Assembly: GCF_050436995.1 (NCBI RefSeq)
Contig: NC_134767.1
Location: 7,378,001-7,442,000 of the forward strand
Direction: 5' to 3'
From: Anticarsia gemmatalis
Taxonomy: Eukaryota; Arthropoda; Insecta; Lepidoptera; Erebidae
DNA length: 64,000 nt
The notes under the pieces: model-generated
Databases searched by the model: none
Told to the model about the DNA's origin: nothing
The model's input: only the letters and a program-made list of their open reading frames with translations
Position numbers and translations under genes: made by a program
Shown here: piece by piece, positions 1 through 11,790 of the stretch
Position numbering within the stretch: position 1 is the stretch's first letter
How the letters are laid out: every line of letters begins with the position of its first letter

Positions 1-36
1 AGGCCTTGAGTCCACCACGCTGGCCAAGTGGTCTAA
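1..36 (-). mobile_element. Fragment of tRNA-derived SINE (family A), cut by window edge
   Basis: The first bases match the body of the complete family-A SINE at 41068-41378: the GGCCTTGAGTCCACCACGC stretch and the following GGCCAAGTG. The rest lies left of the window. Confidence 0.75.
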
Positions 37-2770
37 CATTAATTTACTTAATGGTTCAACCTAATAAGAACTTTGACTCGACTTTACGACTGCTGAATTT
101 ACGCTTTTTGATATATTAGTTCTCGCTCTCAGCTCTCATAACAGCCCTCATGCCAGTAATTTGAAGGATATGCTGGGGATTTAAATTGGGAATTCAGAGA
201 GATTTCTTAGGTTCAGCTCAGATTATATTCAACTCAAATTGTCTTTGTTATGACGATTCAAATATTTTTTGTAATGAAAAACAAAGAGCAGGCATAAACA
301 GAGTTTTTGATAGTTGAAAATTAGGAAGCCTAGATCAGATCTAAATTAGATTTAGTACATAGGCAATGACACCTATTTACACAGAAGTCTTAATCCGAGT
401 TCTCGGTACTTTAACCGCAGATTAATCACAGCTCTAACTAGAAACTGTACAACCCAATATTACTCATACACACAAAACATCTACCCACACACATTCAACG
501 CACGCAACACACGTGGGAATGGCCCACGCGCATCTGTTATCGACCGAAAGAACCAGAATAACTAGACCTCTCTACCTTCTAGTGATGGAAGTTATCAAAG
601 GCCAAGTTATACTGGTCATTGTGTTGGCTTCAGCGGTGCTGTAGTAAAGTCGCGTACGCACCTTATTTAGTGATCTCAAGTGAACTTTCAGTGGCTCGCG
701 GTGTAGTACTGGAGGTTTTTTAGTTAGTTATTTTTGAAGATTTATTAACCACGTAATGAATGTGGTTTACACAACATTTGATGAAAAAGCTAATTATATT
801 TTCACCCCACTGATCTAACAACTGACTCTAACAATCCTTGGAAAGTCTCTCAGGGTATTTTCAGGTGCTTTTTTACAACTGAATTTTGTTTTAAATGATA
901 GGACATTACTGTATCAATAAACATCAAATAGCGTAGGTACTGTTGAATATAAATAATAATAAATCGTACAAATAATGAGTTTACGTGTATTCTTTCACAA
1001 AATATTTTGTGTTTAGAATAATAAAGACACGGTAACGAATATATCATTATTTCATGTACATACAATTAGGTTTTGTGGTGTTAGAAGGTAATAGCTCTGA
1101 ACACTTTTTCAGTTTCATACAAAGTCATACAATATCTTAATATAATATATGTACATTACCACCAGTTATAAGTACCTCCTTTACATTACACGAAGATCAA
1201 CCATACGGTCTGTACTCAGTTTCCACTCCCAACTAACTTCATGCTAATCTTTACGCGTAAATAGCACAAAGAATATATAGACGCTCGTACATATATAGAA
1301 TTACACGTACTGTTTACTGCATTTTCAATAGTATCTCGAAAAACGATCGTAAATTGGTTAATAGTTTTAATTAATGAATTGTAAAAACTTCATCAAGTAG
1401 ATTTATGAGCCCGCGAAAGCTCGGCAATTTGTGAAAATATCACCGAGAGATTTATTTATGGATTCCGAAATAAAATGTTCATTGAAATTTTTCTTCTTCT
1501 CAAATTATACAACTCGTATAACGACAAACTATTTCAAAACGTGATAATTATATAAACGTTGACTACCTATTAGCAATAAAGTTGTAGAAAAAAACTGCTT
1601 CTGTACTACACCGCGAGTCTGTTTAGACTCTCTCACCAAATAAGACGGTCCTCGCGCGCATTCTGCAACATTCTATTAATATCTCCCTCCACACATCCCA
1701 ACACACTATTAACGATCTTATCAACACGTCATAGAAGCTATTTCAGCTTGCAGCCGTCGTCCAAATCTTCTTTTTACCTGGCGTGTTATTATAAATTGTA
1801 TCTCATGGGCATAAGTGCGTTTTCCAACAACAATTTGTGTGAAGGATTCCAGTTGGATATGACACACACTGTGTCGATGTGCACCCTGTGTCGTCATCAC
1901 GGAAACGGCCTTAAATTGTGAATACAGCGGGGCCCCGCTTCCACCGCTGCAGTATTTATATTGCACTTTAAACTTTCGGCGGTTGAAATGAAATTTGTTC
2001 AACGGTGCTGTGTAAATCCAGAAATAACTCGACGACACCTGTTCAAGCGAAATTCAACCTTACGTCAGCATGATATTGTTCAAAATAGCTTGCATAAATT
2101 GTTTAAACTTAGGCCATATTTAACTTCCACGCGATGCGAGTTTCGCCTGAAATGGTGTCGCGATGCAGCAACTCTATCTCTTTCTTGTATATGAAGGGTC
2201 GTATTAGGATGTATATCTGTCCTGTTCTAGCTAAATTGGTTTGCGGGCACGTGTACGTTTTTGTCAATAGAATATTTTGAGAGTGCGTAGTGCGGATAAG
2301 TTGATGTTTACGTTTTGGTGGGGCTGTTCATTAAACGTCTGACTAATACTTGTTACCTACGCAACTATTACGTGAACTTTAGCCAAAGTTATATACAAGT
2401 ATTCTGATTCAATTTTATTTTGCGACCAGCCTTGAAATGAAAGAATACAATACTTCAACAAAGACAAAGATCAGAGTAAATTGTTAAAGTATGCTAAGAG
2501 ACCTTCAATATTATCTAAATAATCTTCTATTCGGCTTCATAAATACTTTTAGGTAAGTCATAAATGCAATGTGAGTCAAAATAATTGTCCAGCAGAGCCC
2601 AGTGTGTACAAGAAGACTTTATTTCCCCTTAATCAAAATATTAAACAGTTCTTTGCTCATTTGAAGTTTCAACTAAAAGTAAAAGGATGAAAGGAACATT
2701 TTGGTTCACGTTAAGATCATTGAATGGAATCTAAAATCAGTTAGCTGCTTCTAGTAAATATACTTTGAGC
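37..2770. other. Gene-free AT-rich stretch
   Basis: No gene recognised. CACGTG occurs near 510. The segment at about 1850-2180 has higher GC and two modest overlapping open frames on opposite strands, without homology I can name; it may be a decayed repeat. The remainder is featureless. Confidence 0.4.
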
Positions 2771-3105
2771 AGAAGTTATGTTGAGGTGGTTCTGCGGATG
2801 GATGACCATCTTATACATATCAAATTCCTCCGTGTTTCAGTAGACACGTTAAATTGTGGGTCCCGGATTTTATTTTCGAAGATCTTTGACAGTCGTAAAT
2901 ATTTAGTAGTTAAGAGCTTGAAAGTCTGACAGCCAAGTCTTACCGAAGGGTATCGTGTTATTACCCAGCTTACTGGGTTGTGCTTTGTGGTGGTTTAATA
3001 AGCAGTCGTCGTCTACATGTGAAATACTGGTATCCAGCTGCATCCGGTGAGACTGGAAGCCGACTCAAACATAGTTGCAAGAAAGGCTACTCTGATAATA
3101 AGATA
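2771..3105 (+). mobile_element. 5S-rRNA-derived SINE, diverged copy
   Basis: Aligns by eye along its length with the copies at 7293-7644 and 17201-17550. Shared landmarks are GGATGGATGACCATC near the head, TTTAACGTG-type sequence (here read as CACGTTAAATTGTGGGTCCC), GAAGATCTTTGACAGTCG, TACCGAAGGGTATCGTGTTA and TGGTATCCAGCTGCATCCGG near the tail. The 5S-like head is more decayed here and the extreme 5' end is missing. Confidence 0.7.
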
Positions 3106-5480
3106 TATTTTCTGTGTTATGAAATGCTATGAAGAAAAATCCTGAATACAATGCATCTCTTTGAAGATATTTCGATATAAATAGTCGTAATAATAGTGAT
3201 CGTATTTCTATCACCTCGGCAATAAACAGTGATTCAAACCGCAATCAGTCTTCAGTTGTTAATTTAATAACTGTTACATAAAGATCATTGTTGCATAGCT
3301 CGTGCGACCATAACTTTTGCATTATGAAGGATATTTTTCTTCTCTCTTTTATGAGAAAGTTTATATACTTGGTTAAATCGTGTTGGTTCAAACTAATCGT
3401 TTTATACCAAAAATTGTTATTAAACGACTTTGCTTATTGAAAAAAATGGTTTAGTTTTGAAAGCTCTGTTTTATGGTCAGACGAAAAGTATGGCCACATA
3501 CCATTATTTCAAACACAAAATATTGTAGTAACCTGAATGCGACCATTAATTGTCGCTAGTGACGCATACTGTACCTGTTTATACCTTAAATTGCTTAATA
3601 AATTTTTTTGAGGGTCCAAACCGCATTTTGTCAGCCTGGTGGACTAAAGGCCTTACCCCTCCCTCGTTCGGGAAAAGACCCTTGCCCAGCAGTGGGACAT
3701 TAATAGGTCAAATTAAATTTCATTTAACTAGATTCCCGTTCATATCACAAAATGTATGAACTGCATGAATTTCACGCACTGACACATTACAAGACAGGTG
3801 TTGTCTGGCATCGTCGGTGCGACTAGTCGCCAGCATATATTATGTTTGTCGCAGCGACATTAATTGTCGACGTAATTAATAACTATTTAAATGCCAGGGA
3901 ATACTGCATTGGATTGCAGTCTTAATGTGGAGTTGTGATACTTCTTCTTCAATCGAGAATTGATTTTCTAGTCTTATGAGAATCTTGTATATTGAGAATG
4001 AGAAGGCTACTAAGAAAAAAATGTGCGATTCTCAAATTGTTGTATTGGATTATATCACGTTAATTTAGAATTGAATTATTTCGAACGTAAGAACGAAATA
4101 ATTCGTAGAATCAATCAGTTCTGTTAGTATTTTCTCACAAAATAAAACATCTTAGTTGGTTCGCTATTGCTATAATGCATGTTTAGTTAAATTTAAAACT
4201 TATAAAGAAGATACTGGAGATATCAACTGAGTGTCTTTGTGTCTGTGTTTTCGTCATTTGTAAATGATTATTCTTGTGTTGCATGACGCAAGATCGAAAA
4301 TCCAAAAAAAATCTCAAACCACTTGCTAAAAACCAACTTTATTAACTTTCTAGGGTGTGTTTACTGTCACATGACTGTCAACACGAAACGAAAGGGACAA
4401 CGCTCTACAATTAGAGCGAGACAAGACAATTGACACGTCACGTCACTCACCGCCCTGTCAATAATTCCGAAATAATCACTTTTGGCCACCGGCCAATTAT
4501 TCTGTTAGCGACAAACGGATATTTGGGTTAATTCATTTGCATTATAAACTATGTTGGTATCTTCTTTCTGTAATGTTTTTTAGGTTCCATAATCATTACA
4601 GTGTTTAATCATAGTTGTAGTTCCCCGAAGGACTAGGCAGAGGTGAATGTGATTTCCATTCTCATAGATACATATAATTATATAAATCTATCACTTTTCC
4701 AGGTTCGAGACCGAAAGTCTAACTGGAAAAAGGTTATTAGGTCTTCGTATTCTGAAACAAATGTTTGTCTGAAATAAATGTGATTTTCTCACCGCCAGAC
4801 AATTTCGGCTAATAGTTATACCTAACAGATAACATGCAAAAACAGTCGATGAAGAAAGTCTGTTCTTCTAGAAAATATAATCAAAAACTTAAGTTTAATA
4901 TTGTTAGAGCTCTTTTGAACATTTATTCATAAAGAACATTTGTTAACACTACGCAGAAAAAAACGTCAAACCCATAAAATTTTCTTTCTCATATTATTAA
5001 CTCAGTATGCAGTTACAGCCAGTAATAATAGACATCGTAGGTGTGTGTAATAATCAAAGAATTCCCACGACTCGGCGACACATCGCTCCGGCGGACACGT
5101 ATCAGTGACGCTGTTTTATCACCCACCCACTTGCAAAACATATGATTTGAAAGTTGAATCAACGCGGTTGATGCCAAAATTGGTTAGGTTACTTGTAAGT
5201 GCAAGGGCGTTCAGTGATTTTCAATTTTCTGTCTGATTATAGAGAAATTATAAATGTAATGTTATCATAATACTAATTTTGTAACTAATAAATATTCGTT
5301 TTATTTTGGTCCACTTCTTATTATCTCTGCATCACCTTAAGGTTTGTCTACAAGAGAATGCCTTTGGCATTAAGTCCACCTTGTACATCCTTTATAGTAC
5401 TAAATAAATAATATCAAAATTGGACTGTGAATATTTTAAACAATACTGTCTAGATTTGAAATCAGTTGATAAATATTTTC
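3106..5480. other. Gene-free stretch holding one SINE fragment
   Basis: Apart from the family-A SINE fragment at 3578-3722 nothing is recognised. The segment at 4355-4460 contains an inverted CGCTCT..AGAGCG motif and a run of GTCA/TGAC words of the kind seen in moth repeats, but its boundaries are unclear. Confidence 0.35.
3578..3722 (+). mobile_element. tRNA-derived SINE (family A), 3' portion
   Basis: Carries the family-A body (CCTGGTGGACTAAAGGCCTT, then CTTGCCCAGCAGTGGGACAT) and a short AATTAAATTT tail. The tRNA-like head is absent, so this is a 5'-truncated copy. Confidence 0.7.
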
Positions 5481-5818
5481 ATAATTGAAAATAACGATAT
5501 TGAATAAGTTCATGTTATTTATGCTTTGTTTAATGTTGTTTTATTTTCAGGAAAATTCACATTGCATCTGTTTCCATTAAGCATTTTAAGGTCAGGAACA
5601 TTCATATTTCTCACTTTTTTCGAAGTCTAATATTATAACTCTTATCAGTCACAAAAATCCAGCGAGAATTCTAACTAGAACAGAAATCAAAAGAAAAACA
5701 AAACACAAAAATATAGAACTAAAAGTTCGATGATTCATTGTTCTTTTACAAAAATAAAGTTACGTGATGCAATTTCTGCATACACTTTCTCTATATCCAC
5801 CGATGAATAATATCTATT
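5481..5818. repeat. Left copy of a 338-bp direct repeat
   Basis: Nearly identical to 6079-6418, with about 18 differences and one single-base indel by eye. The two copies exactly bracket the transposon at 5819-6070. No protein is credible: the short antisense frame open in the right copy is stopped here by CGA to TGA. Confidence 0.85.
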
Positions 5819-6070
5819 ACTAGCCGACCCGCGCAACTTCGCTTGCGTCACATAATTTTCCCCGCTTTTGTAACATTTTTCGTTGCTACTCCGCTCCTAA
5901 TGGCCGTAGCGTGATGTTATATAGCCTATAACCTTCCTCGATAAATGGGCTATCTAACACTGAAAGAATTTTTCAAATCGGACCAGTAGATCCTGAGATT
6001 AGCGCGTTCAAACAAACAAACAAACAAACAAACAAACAAACAAACTCTTCAGCTTTATAATATTATATAA
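5819..6070 (+). mobile_element. Interspersed repeat with (CAAA)n and TATAATATTA tail, copy 1
   Basis: Begins CTAGCCGACCCGCGCAACTT and ends with nine or so CAAA units, CTCTTCAGCTTTATAATATT and an AT-repeat tail. Three further copies occur at 6750, 38303 and 48997, all in the same orientation. The fixed head and variable simple-sequence tail point to a non-autonomous retroposon using a non-LTR retrotransposon's machinery. The exact family is not certain; a Helitron-type origin was considered but no Helitron end structure is clear. Confidence 0.75.
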
Positions 6071-6078
6071 TATATATA

Positions 6079-6418
6079 ATAATTGAAAACAACAATATTG
6101 AATAAGTTCATGTTATTTATGCTTTGTTTAATGTTGTTTTATTTTCAGGAAAATTCACATTGCATCTGTTTCCATTTAGCATTTTAATGTCAGGAACATT
6201 CATATTTCTCACTTTTTTCGAAGTCTAATATTATAACTCTTATCAGTCGCAAAAATCCAGCGAGAATTCCAACTAGAACAGAAAGAATAAGAAAAACAAA
6301 ACACAAAAATATAGAACTAAAAGTTCCATGATTCATCGTTCTTCTACAAAAATAAAGATTACATGATGCAATTTCTGCATACACTTTCGCTATGTCCATG
6401 GATGAATAATATCTATTT
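6079..6418. repeat. Right copy of a 338-bp direct repeat
   Basis: Partner of 5481-5818. It supports an 81-residue antisense frame (6190-6435) with a hydrophobic stretch, but the homologous frame is broken in the partner copy, so I do not call a gene. Confidence 0.85.
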
Positions 6419-6749
6419 AAAACAAAACAAAGCACCTGGTGTTCGTATTAATTACAGCACTATTTGTACATATTTATGAAGAAAACGTTTTAGATCAGTA
6501 TGTCAGTGAGTCACCGCCCACGCGGCGCTGTGGGAAAATGCTTCAGTGTATATTATATATAGACTGCGTTATGTATGTATGATATTTAATACCGACCGTT
6601 TGACGAGTTTAGAAACGCTCTATACAGTCTTATATGCTAATATTCAAAGGTAAAAACTAACTATGTAAGTCCGAAACAAAACGATGACTCAGTATTGTTC
6701 CTATTGGTCAAAATTCGTTTAAAAATAGTTCAAACAGCCTTATAAGAAA

Positions 6750-7016
6750 ACTAGCTGACTCGTACAACTTCGCTTGCGTCACATAAGAGAGAATGGGTCA
6801 AAATTTTCCCTATTTTTGTAACATTTTTTATTGCTACTCTGCTCCTATTGGTCGTAGTGTGATGATATATAGCCTATAGCCTTTCTCGATAAATGGACTA
6901 TCTAACACTGAAAGATTTTTTCCAATCGGACCAGTAGTCCCTGAGATTGGCGCGTTCAAACAAACAAACAAACAAACTCTTCAGCTTTATAATATTAGTA
7001 TAGATTAGTATAGATA
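6750..7016 (+). mobile_element. Interspersed repeat with (CAAA)n and TATAATATTA tail, copy 2
   Basis: Same family as 5819-6070, about 90 percent alike by eye. It includes the AAGAGAGAATGGGTCAAAAT segment lost from copy 1. The tail has only a few CAAA units and then TAGTATAGAT repeated, a short tandem tail typical of non-LTR-type integration. Confidence 0.8.
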
Positions 7017-7292
7017 ACGCCTTTAAATGTTTGTATGTTACACGATGTCCAAATAATCATAAACTAATAAGAATCAAAACTAATCATTTGAACATATTTA
7101 GACAAAGTTCTCCTGCAGTAAGCGTACAACAAAAATAATTTCCAATTTATATGTCATGAGTTAAAAGATTCATTTCATTCTTGTACCATTTTTATATTTA
7201 CGATAATTTGAAAATCAAAAGAAGAGATAATTGTGAAAGTAACACACGGCTAGGGGATAAGAAGAATAAATAAATTAACAACAATGGTACCT

Positions 7293-7644
7293 ACATATAT
7301 ATTCGCTTAGCCTTTGTTCCAAACTATGTTGGAGTCGGCTTCCAGTCTTACCGGATGCAGCTGGATACCAGTGTTTTACATGGAGCGACTGCCTATCTGA
7401 CCTCCACAACCCAGTTACTTGGGTATTAACACGATACCCTTCGGTAAGACTGGTTGTCAGACTTTCAGGCTTCTGACTACTGTTAACGACTGTCAAAGAT
7501 CTTCGAAAATGACAGACGGGACCCACAATTTAACGTGCCTTCCGAAACACGGAGGAACTCGATATGTATAAGATGGTCACCCATCCACGGAACAACCTCG
7601 GCAAGCGTAGCTTAACCTCAGAGATCGATCCGTGCGGCTGTTGT
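7293..7644 (-). mobile_element. 5S-rRNA-derived SINE, near complete
   Basis: Read on the - strand, the head at 7631-7572 contains GATCTCTGAGGTTAAGC followed after about 30 bases by GGATGGGTGACC. These correspond to the internal promoter region of animal 5S rRNA (insect form GATCACCGAAGTTAAGC ... GGATGGGTGACC), with the same spacing. A conserved 280-bp body with no resemblance to 5S follows, ending in GGCTAAGCGAATATATAT. Transcription by RNA polymerase III from the 5S-type internal promoter would be the expected mode (SINE3-like class). Four relatives lie in this window. Confidence 0.75.
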
Positions 7645-10337
7645 AAACTGTGGTATCTTTTAGAAATAGTTATCTTATTACGAATGTACTAATTTTGGTG
7701 CAATCACTTGATCGCTACGAATGCTGGCAACAATTTTTGAAAGAGGGTCTTTCAACTACTTATAAAAAAATAAATCCACGACCTTCCAAACGCCCCATCG
7801 TTTAAAAGTCCCTTCTAAAAATGTCAAAGATAACAATTAACTGGTCACTTTATTTACACTTGAGTGGGAACGTGCACTGTCTGCCAAATTATTTGGCGTC
7901 ACACATCAAGTGTAATTTCACATTAATTTTATAGAAAATAATTGGCGATTAGTTATAATGGGTTTGGAGTAATTTGTGCTGTAATTAATAGGTTATTTAC
8001 TGAGTATTCGTGTATTTAGATTGATGTAAATATTTGGATATTTGTCACCTGTGCCGAGCTTTGTCTAAAACAGGAAATTGTTACGGTAGAGTTAGTTTGT
8101 TGGACGGTGTTTAATTAATGCTGAATTGTATGTAGGTTGTGATATGTTCGTTGCATTTTATTATAGCACATTGATTTAGTATTTAGTTAAATGGCTTTTA
8201 GCTTGTATGTAAATAAAGTAATGTACTTTTGTTATAACGAAACGATTTAAGATTATTATTTTGGGTTTCAATTACTAAAATTTTGATTTCAACAAAATTA
8301 ACAATGTAGGTACAATCATTTTTGCAAATAATCTCTAAGAAACGTAAATTGCCTCAATATTAATGTTTGGCAAGACAGAAATGTCTTAAAAATACAACAG
8401 TTCCGTTTGATCGAAACAGTTCTGGTCTATGCAAAACTGGTTATTATTGAAACTTGAATTACAAATTTATAAGCGATCGAAAAGGTACAAAAAATCTACC
8501 CCTTAATTCAACGCCTCTACACCTTACCAAACAAATTACAATAACAACCTATTATTCCCACAATAAAAACCAATAAATCAATCGAAAATACGACAACTGT
8601 CACATGTAAATCAACATTAGCAAAATTGTTAAAATCCCTAAGGAAATAAGTTCTAATAGAGGCAATTAATAGGCGAAACGAGGCGAGAACGATCGCCTAT
8701 TATAGCAAGGGGATGCTTGGATCAACACAATAAAGACAAATTAAGTACAAGCTCCCCGTCAGCCGTGTGTTGGATAAATGACGTGTGATTTGTGTACTAC
8801 GAGACAGATTATTTGGCGAGCTTGATTTAGAATTTAATGTTGTACTTTTTTGCGTAAAATGATTTTTGTACCAACTAGAGGTAAGATGCTATTTATTGGT
8901 ACAATTTAAGTAACAGTTCAGGTTTTTAGTATTTTAGCAAAGAGATCTGCCTACGGAGCAGAAGTTCAGATTCATGAGAGAAGAGAAGTGAATACATCAG
9001 TTAAAAACACATTATTAAACTGGTTATCTTTAAATTATTATCCGCCTGCTTTACTAAAGTAAGATTAAGGGGCTGCAAAATTGATTCGAAGTATCGTCAT
9101 GTCGTGAAGGGTTTGATTGTCAATAATCGAACAATTTATAGGAATAAAAAACAATTTCCAAAGTGTTATATTAATATTTCTCCATATGCTACAAAAGAAC
9201 CAGAAATAAAGCTCTATAAAACTCTACACATAAATCTTCTACATATGTTACAAGATTGGATCAACTGTCACTGCATCCTCTCTTTCGGCCGGCAGTATAC
9301 GGTGGGCAGCAAATCGTCAATTAGCGCTATGATTGCAGCGCGCCACGCGACCGGCGATGTGCACTTTGTAACGCCCTCTTGTGGCCATACATCACCAAAG
9401 AACAACTAGATACGCAGATATGACAGTAAAAAAGGTTTGGCCTATTGTACCTACACGGGTTTTAAAAGGAATACCTATATTGAGGAAACAGCGAATTAAC
9501 AAATTTTAGTACAAAACAAGCGGGGTATTTCGGGCCTGATTGTACAACGCAACGTGTGTACTTAAAAAAAAAACAAATTAATTTTTTCGTTACCTTTAAT
9601 ATCTTAATATCCCTTGTTTTATGGTATACAATTCATTATGTATATTTAGTTTTAAACCGTGACTTAATAGAATTTTTTATTCAAAGTATGTTTGTAGAAT
9701 ATATATTATTATATTTCCAGCTTCTGCTCGCAAATTATATTACTAATTGTATACTTCGAATATAGAAGATCTATGCTTTAATCCAAATTTCATTCAAATC
9801 TATCCAAAAGTGTTGGGTCCAAACTATCACAAACATACATCCTCGTTAATCACGTTTATAAATAGTCATAGGTATAAAAGATGATATATAAAATTCTACA
9901 TTTATATCTTTACTCTTTGACATAATGCCGCGTGTGACCCGACTTATGATTTAATACGCTCACTTATTTGATCTCTCAATAAATGGCAGTTTATTAAATT
10001 TGTTATACCAGTTCATATAATTTGTCCCCTTACTAGATATTCTACTATATTTGATTCTATCAAATACGAAATCTTTTAGTAATTCAGAGCCATCTTTATG
10101 AACTCACTTTGAATGAATGAAATGAAAGTAAGTAAGAGCTGTAAATTAGAAATTTTAATAAATAAGATTTCAGATAGCTTTAAAACACTTATAAATGCCG
10201 TTAAAAATTACTTTCTTCTGAACAACAATGATTTCATGATCTAAATATTATTGTCTGTATTAAAGATTTATTTACATTTTTATCAAATTCAAATTTCAAT
10301 CCCACTGCAAAGCAATGATTAAGGCAAACATCGTAAT
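7645..10337. other. Gene-free AT-rich stretch
   Basis: No gene or recognised repeat. A GC-rich patch at about 9260-9400 stands out (CGCGCCACGCGACCGGCG). It coincides with the end of a 101-codon frame that opens without plausible start context and shows no domain, so it is not called. A weak regulatory island is the alternative. Confidence 0.35.
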
Positions 10338-10487
10338 GCATTTTTGCATACCTAAGAGTCGTTTAACACATTTCTTGAGGGCAAGCAATGTCCCCAACCC
10401 GGACTTCGCCAGTGTCGTGGACTTATGGCCTAATCCCCGCCTCATTCGAGAGGAGACACTTACCCAGCTGTGTCATTCATGTCACAT
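10338..10487 (+). mobile_element. tRNA-derived SINE (family A), 3' half
   Basis: Matches the middle and end of the complete SINE: TTTGCATACCTAAGAGTCG, TTGAGGGCAAGCAATGTCCC, then CCAACCC, a diverged GTGGACT segment and ACCCAGCTGTG. The head with polymerase III boxes is missing. Confidence 0.7.
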
Positions 10488-11557
10488 TTTTATTCCCATT
10501 CTAAGCACACAATAAAAATATTAATTAACCAAATAGATATTTATCAAATCGTCTTCGGTTACAACAATTACATTTTCGACCACTATCATTCAATCTCAGA
10601 TCATTATCAACCAAACAATACGCCGTACATATGCAACTATCAAATAACTTGTAAAAGATAAAACTAATAACCCTAACTGCGTGATGCATAGCTAAAAACA
10701 ACACAAACCAAAACGACATAACCGCCAAACCATCACACACAAAATTCAACTTTAGTCCAATTGTAATAGAGTTGAAAATTCAATGTGTTTGTGATTGAGA
10801 GTTGGGTTGTGACTTGCGTGGGTATAAAAAAGATTGTCCGATAGGGTTGCCTCTCCCGACAAATATCATAGATTAAACTTTTTTGCGATTCAATTTGTAC
10901 GCCAATTAGAGGGATGACGCGCGTTGATTCATTCATTCATTTATACAATTATGTGGATCAATGGCGTGGGAGCTTTGATATAAAGATTTGTAATGGTATT
11001 GCGTATTATGTTGCTCTTTTTAAATGGTCATTTGGATTTTAGAGGGATTTTCTTTTAGCATTTCGAAACAGATTTCAGTTTAATAATTGACAGTCTAGTT
11101 TTCAGCATTAATTACGATACTTTCGGCATTTATCTGGGTGCTTTAACAATTTCCTTTACCTACCTTTGAAAACTATGTTATTCACATGTTTTTTCAGTTA
11201 CAGTTGGATGTGTTTTGAAGAAAAGCTCTCTTTTTCAGTTTTAGTCAAATTTCAAGCAGGAGGTATAATTGGGCTTTGAATGATAATTATGTAATGATGA
11301 CATAATAATAATATGATAATATATAATATTATTTTCCGTAGTCCATCGCATCTAAAGTCTAGCCGTGTCAAAGGTTGCTTGACCCACCAATCGGGAACAG
11401 GTCGGAGTACCAAGCAATGGTAAGCTAAACGTAGAATTCGGCTGTGAAAATAATGATAAATTCTTTTCGTTCCAGAGCCACCCTTCTTAAGTCTGACGGT
11501 GTCAAAGGTTGCTTAACCCACCGAATATTTACAGAGTCGCACATGCACTGAATTGAC
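10488..11557. other. Gene-free stretch with a duplicated short motif
   Basis: Mostly AT-rich. GTGTCAAAGGTTGCTT followed by GACCCACC or AACCCACC occurs at 11365 and again at 11499, just before the SINE at 11558. This suggests an older repeat cut by that SINE. No gene seen. Confidence 0.4.
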
Positions 11558-11790
11558 TGCCTCCGTGGAGCACTGGTTAAGGTCACTACATCACTACCAT
11601 TGCGTCGAAAGGTCGTGGGTTCGATTCCCACACGGTACAATTATTTGTGCGATCCACAAATAATAACATTGTTTTGCGTCTGGTTCTGCTTTGTGTCCGT
11701 TGTTTGTATGTTTTTAAAGTCTCCGCGACACAAGAGCAATTCTTAGTGCGAGAGTTGTTTTCATAAAATAAATAAATTAACTATAAATAC
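11558..11790 (+). mobile_element. tRNA-derived SINE (family B)
   Basis: The head has a polymerase III A-box-like CCGTGGAGCACTGGTTAAGG and a good B box GGGTTCGATTCCCAC, with tRNA-like spacing. An unrelated body follows (TGTGTCCGTTGTTTGTATG, CGACACAAGAGCAATTC) and the element ends in an AATAAATAAATT tail. The antisense frame across the head reads RVGIEPTTF, a peptide often seen when tRNA-like heads are wrongly translated. It is not a tRNA gene, since the acceptor stem does not pair. Confidence 0.8.

Noticed and set aside
1721..2038. 105-codon - strand frame
   Set aside because: Basic but without a recognisable domain, overlapped by another frame, and with no splice or promoter evidence.
6190..6435. 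81-codon antisense frame with a hydrophobic segment
   Set aside because: The homologous frame in the duplicated copy at 5481-5818 carries a stop (CGA to TGA) and a frame shift, so there is no sign of selection on a protein.
7572..7631. Possible 5S rRNA gene
   Set aside because: Only the internal promoter part resembles 5S; both ends of the gene are missing and a SINE body follows.
9104..9409. 101-codon + strand frame ending in GC-rich DNA
   Set aside because: The frame has no ATG context or domain. Half of it is AT-rich sequence with random composition.
11425..11640. Antisense frame reading RVGIEPTTF
   Set aside because: This is the translated complement of a tRNA-like SINE head, a common false protein.
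11558..11640. Possible tRNA gene
   Set aside because: A and B boxes are present but the acceptor stem does not pair and a SINE body follows.
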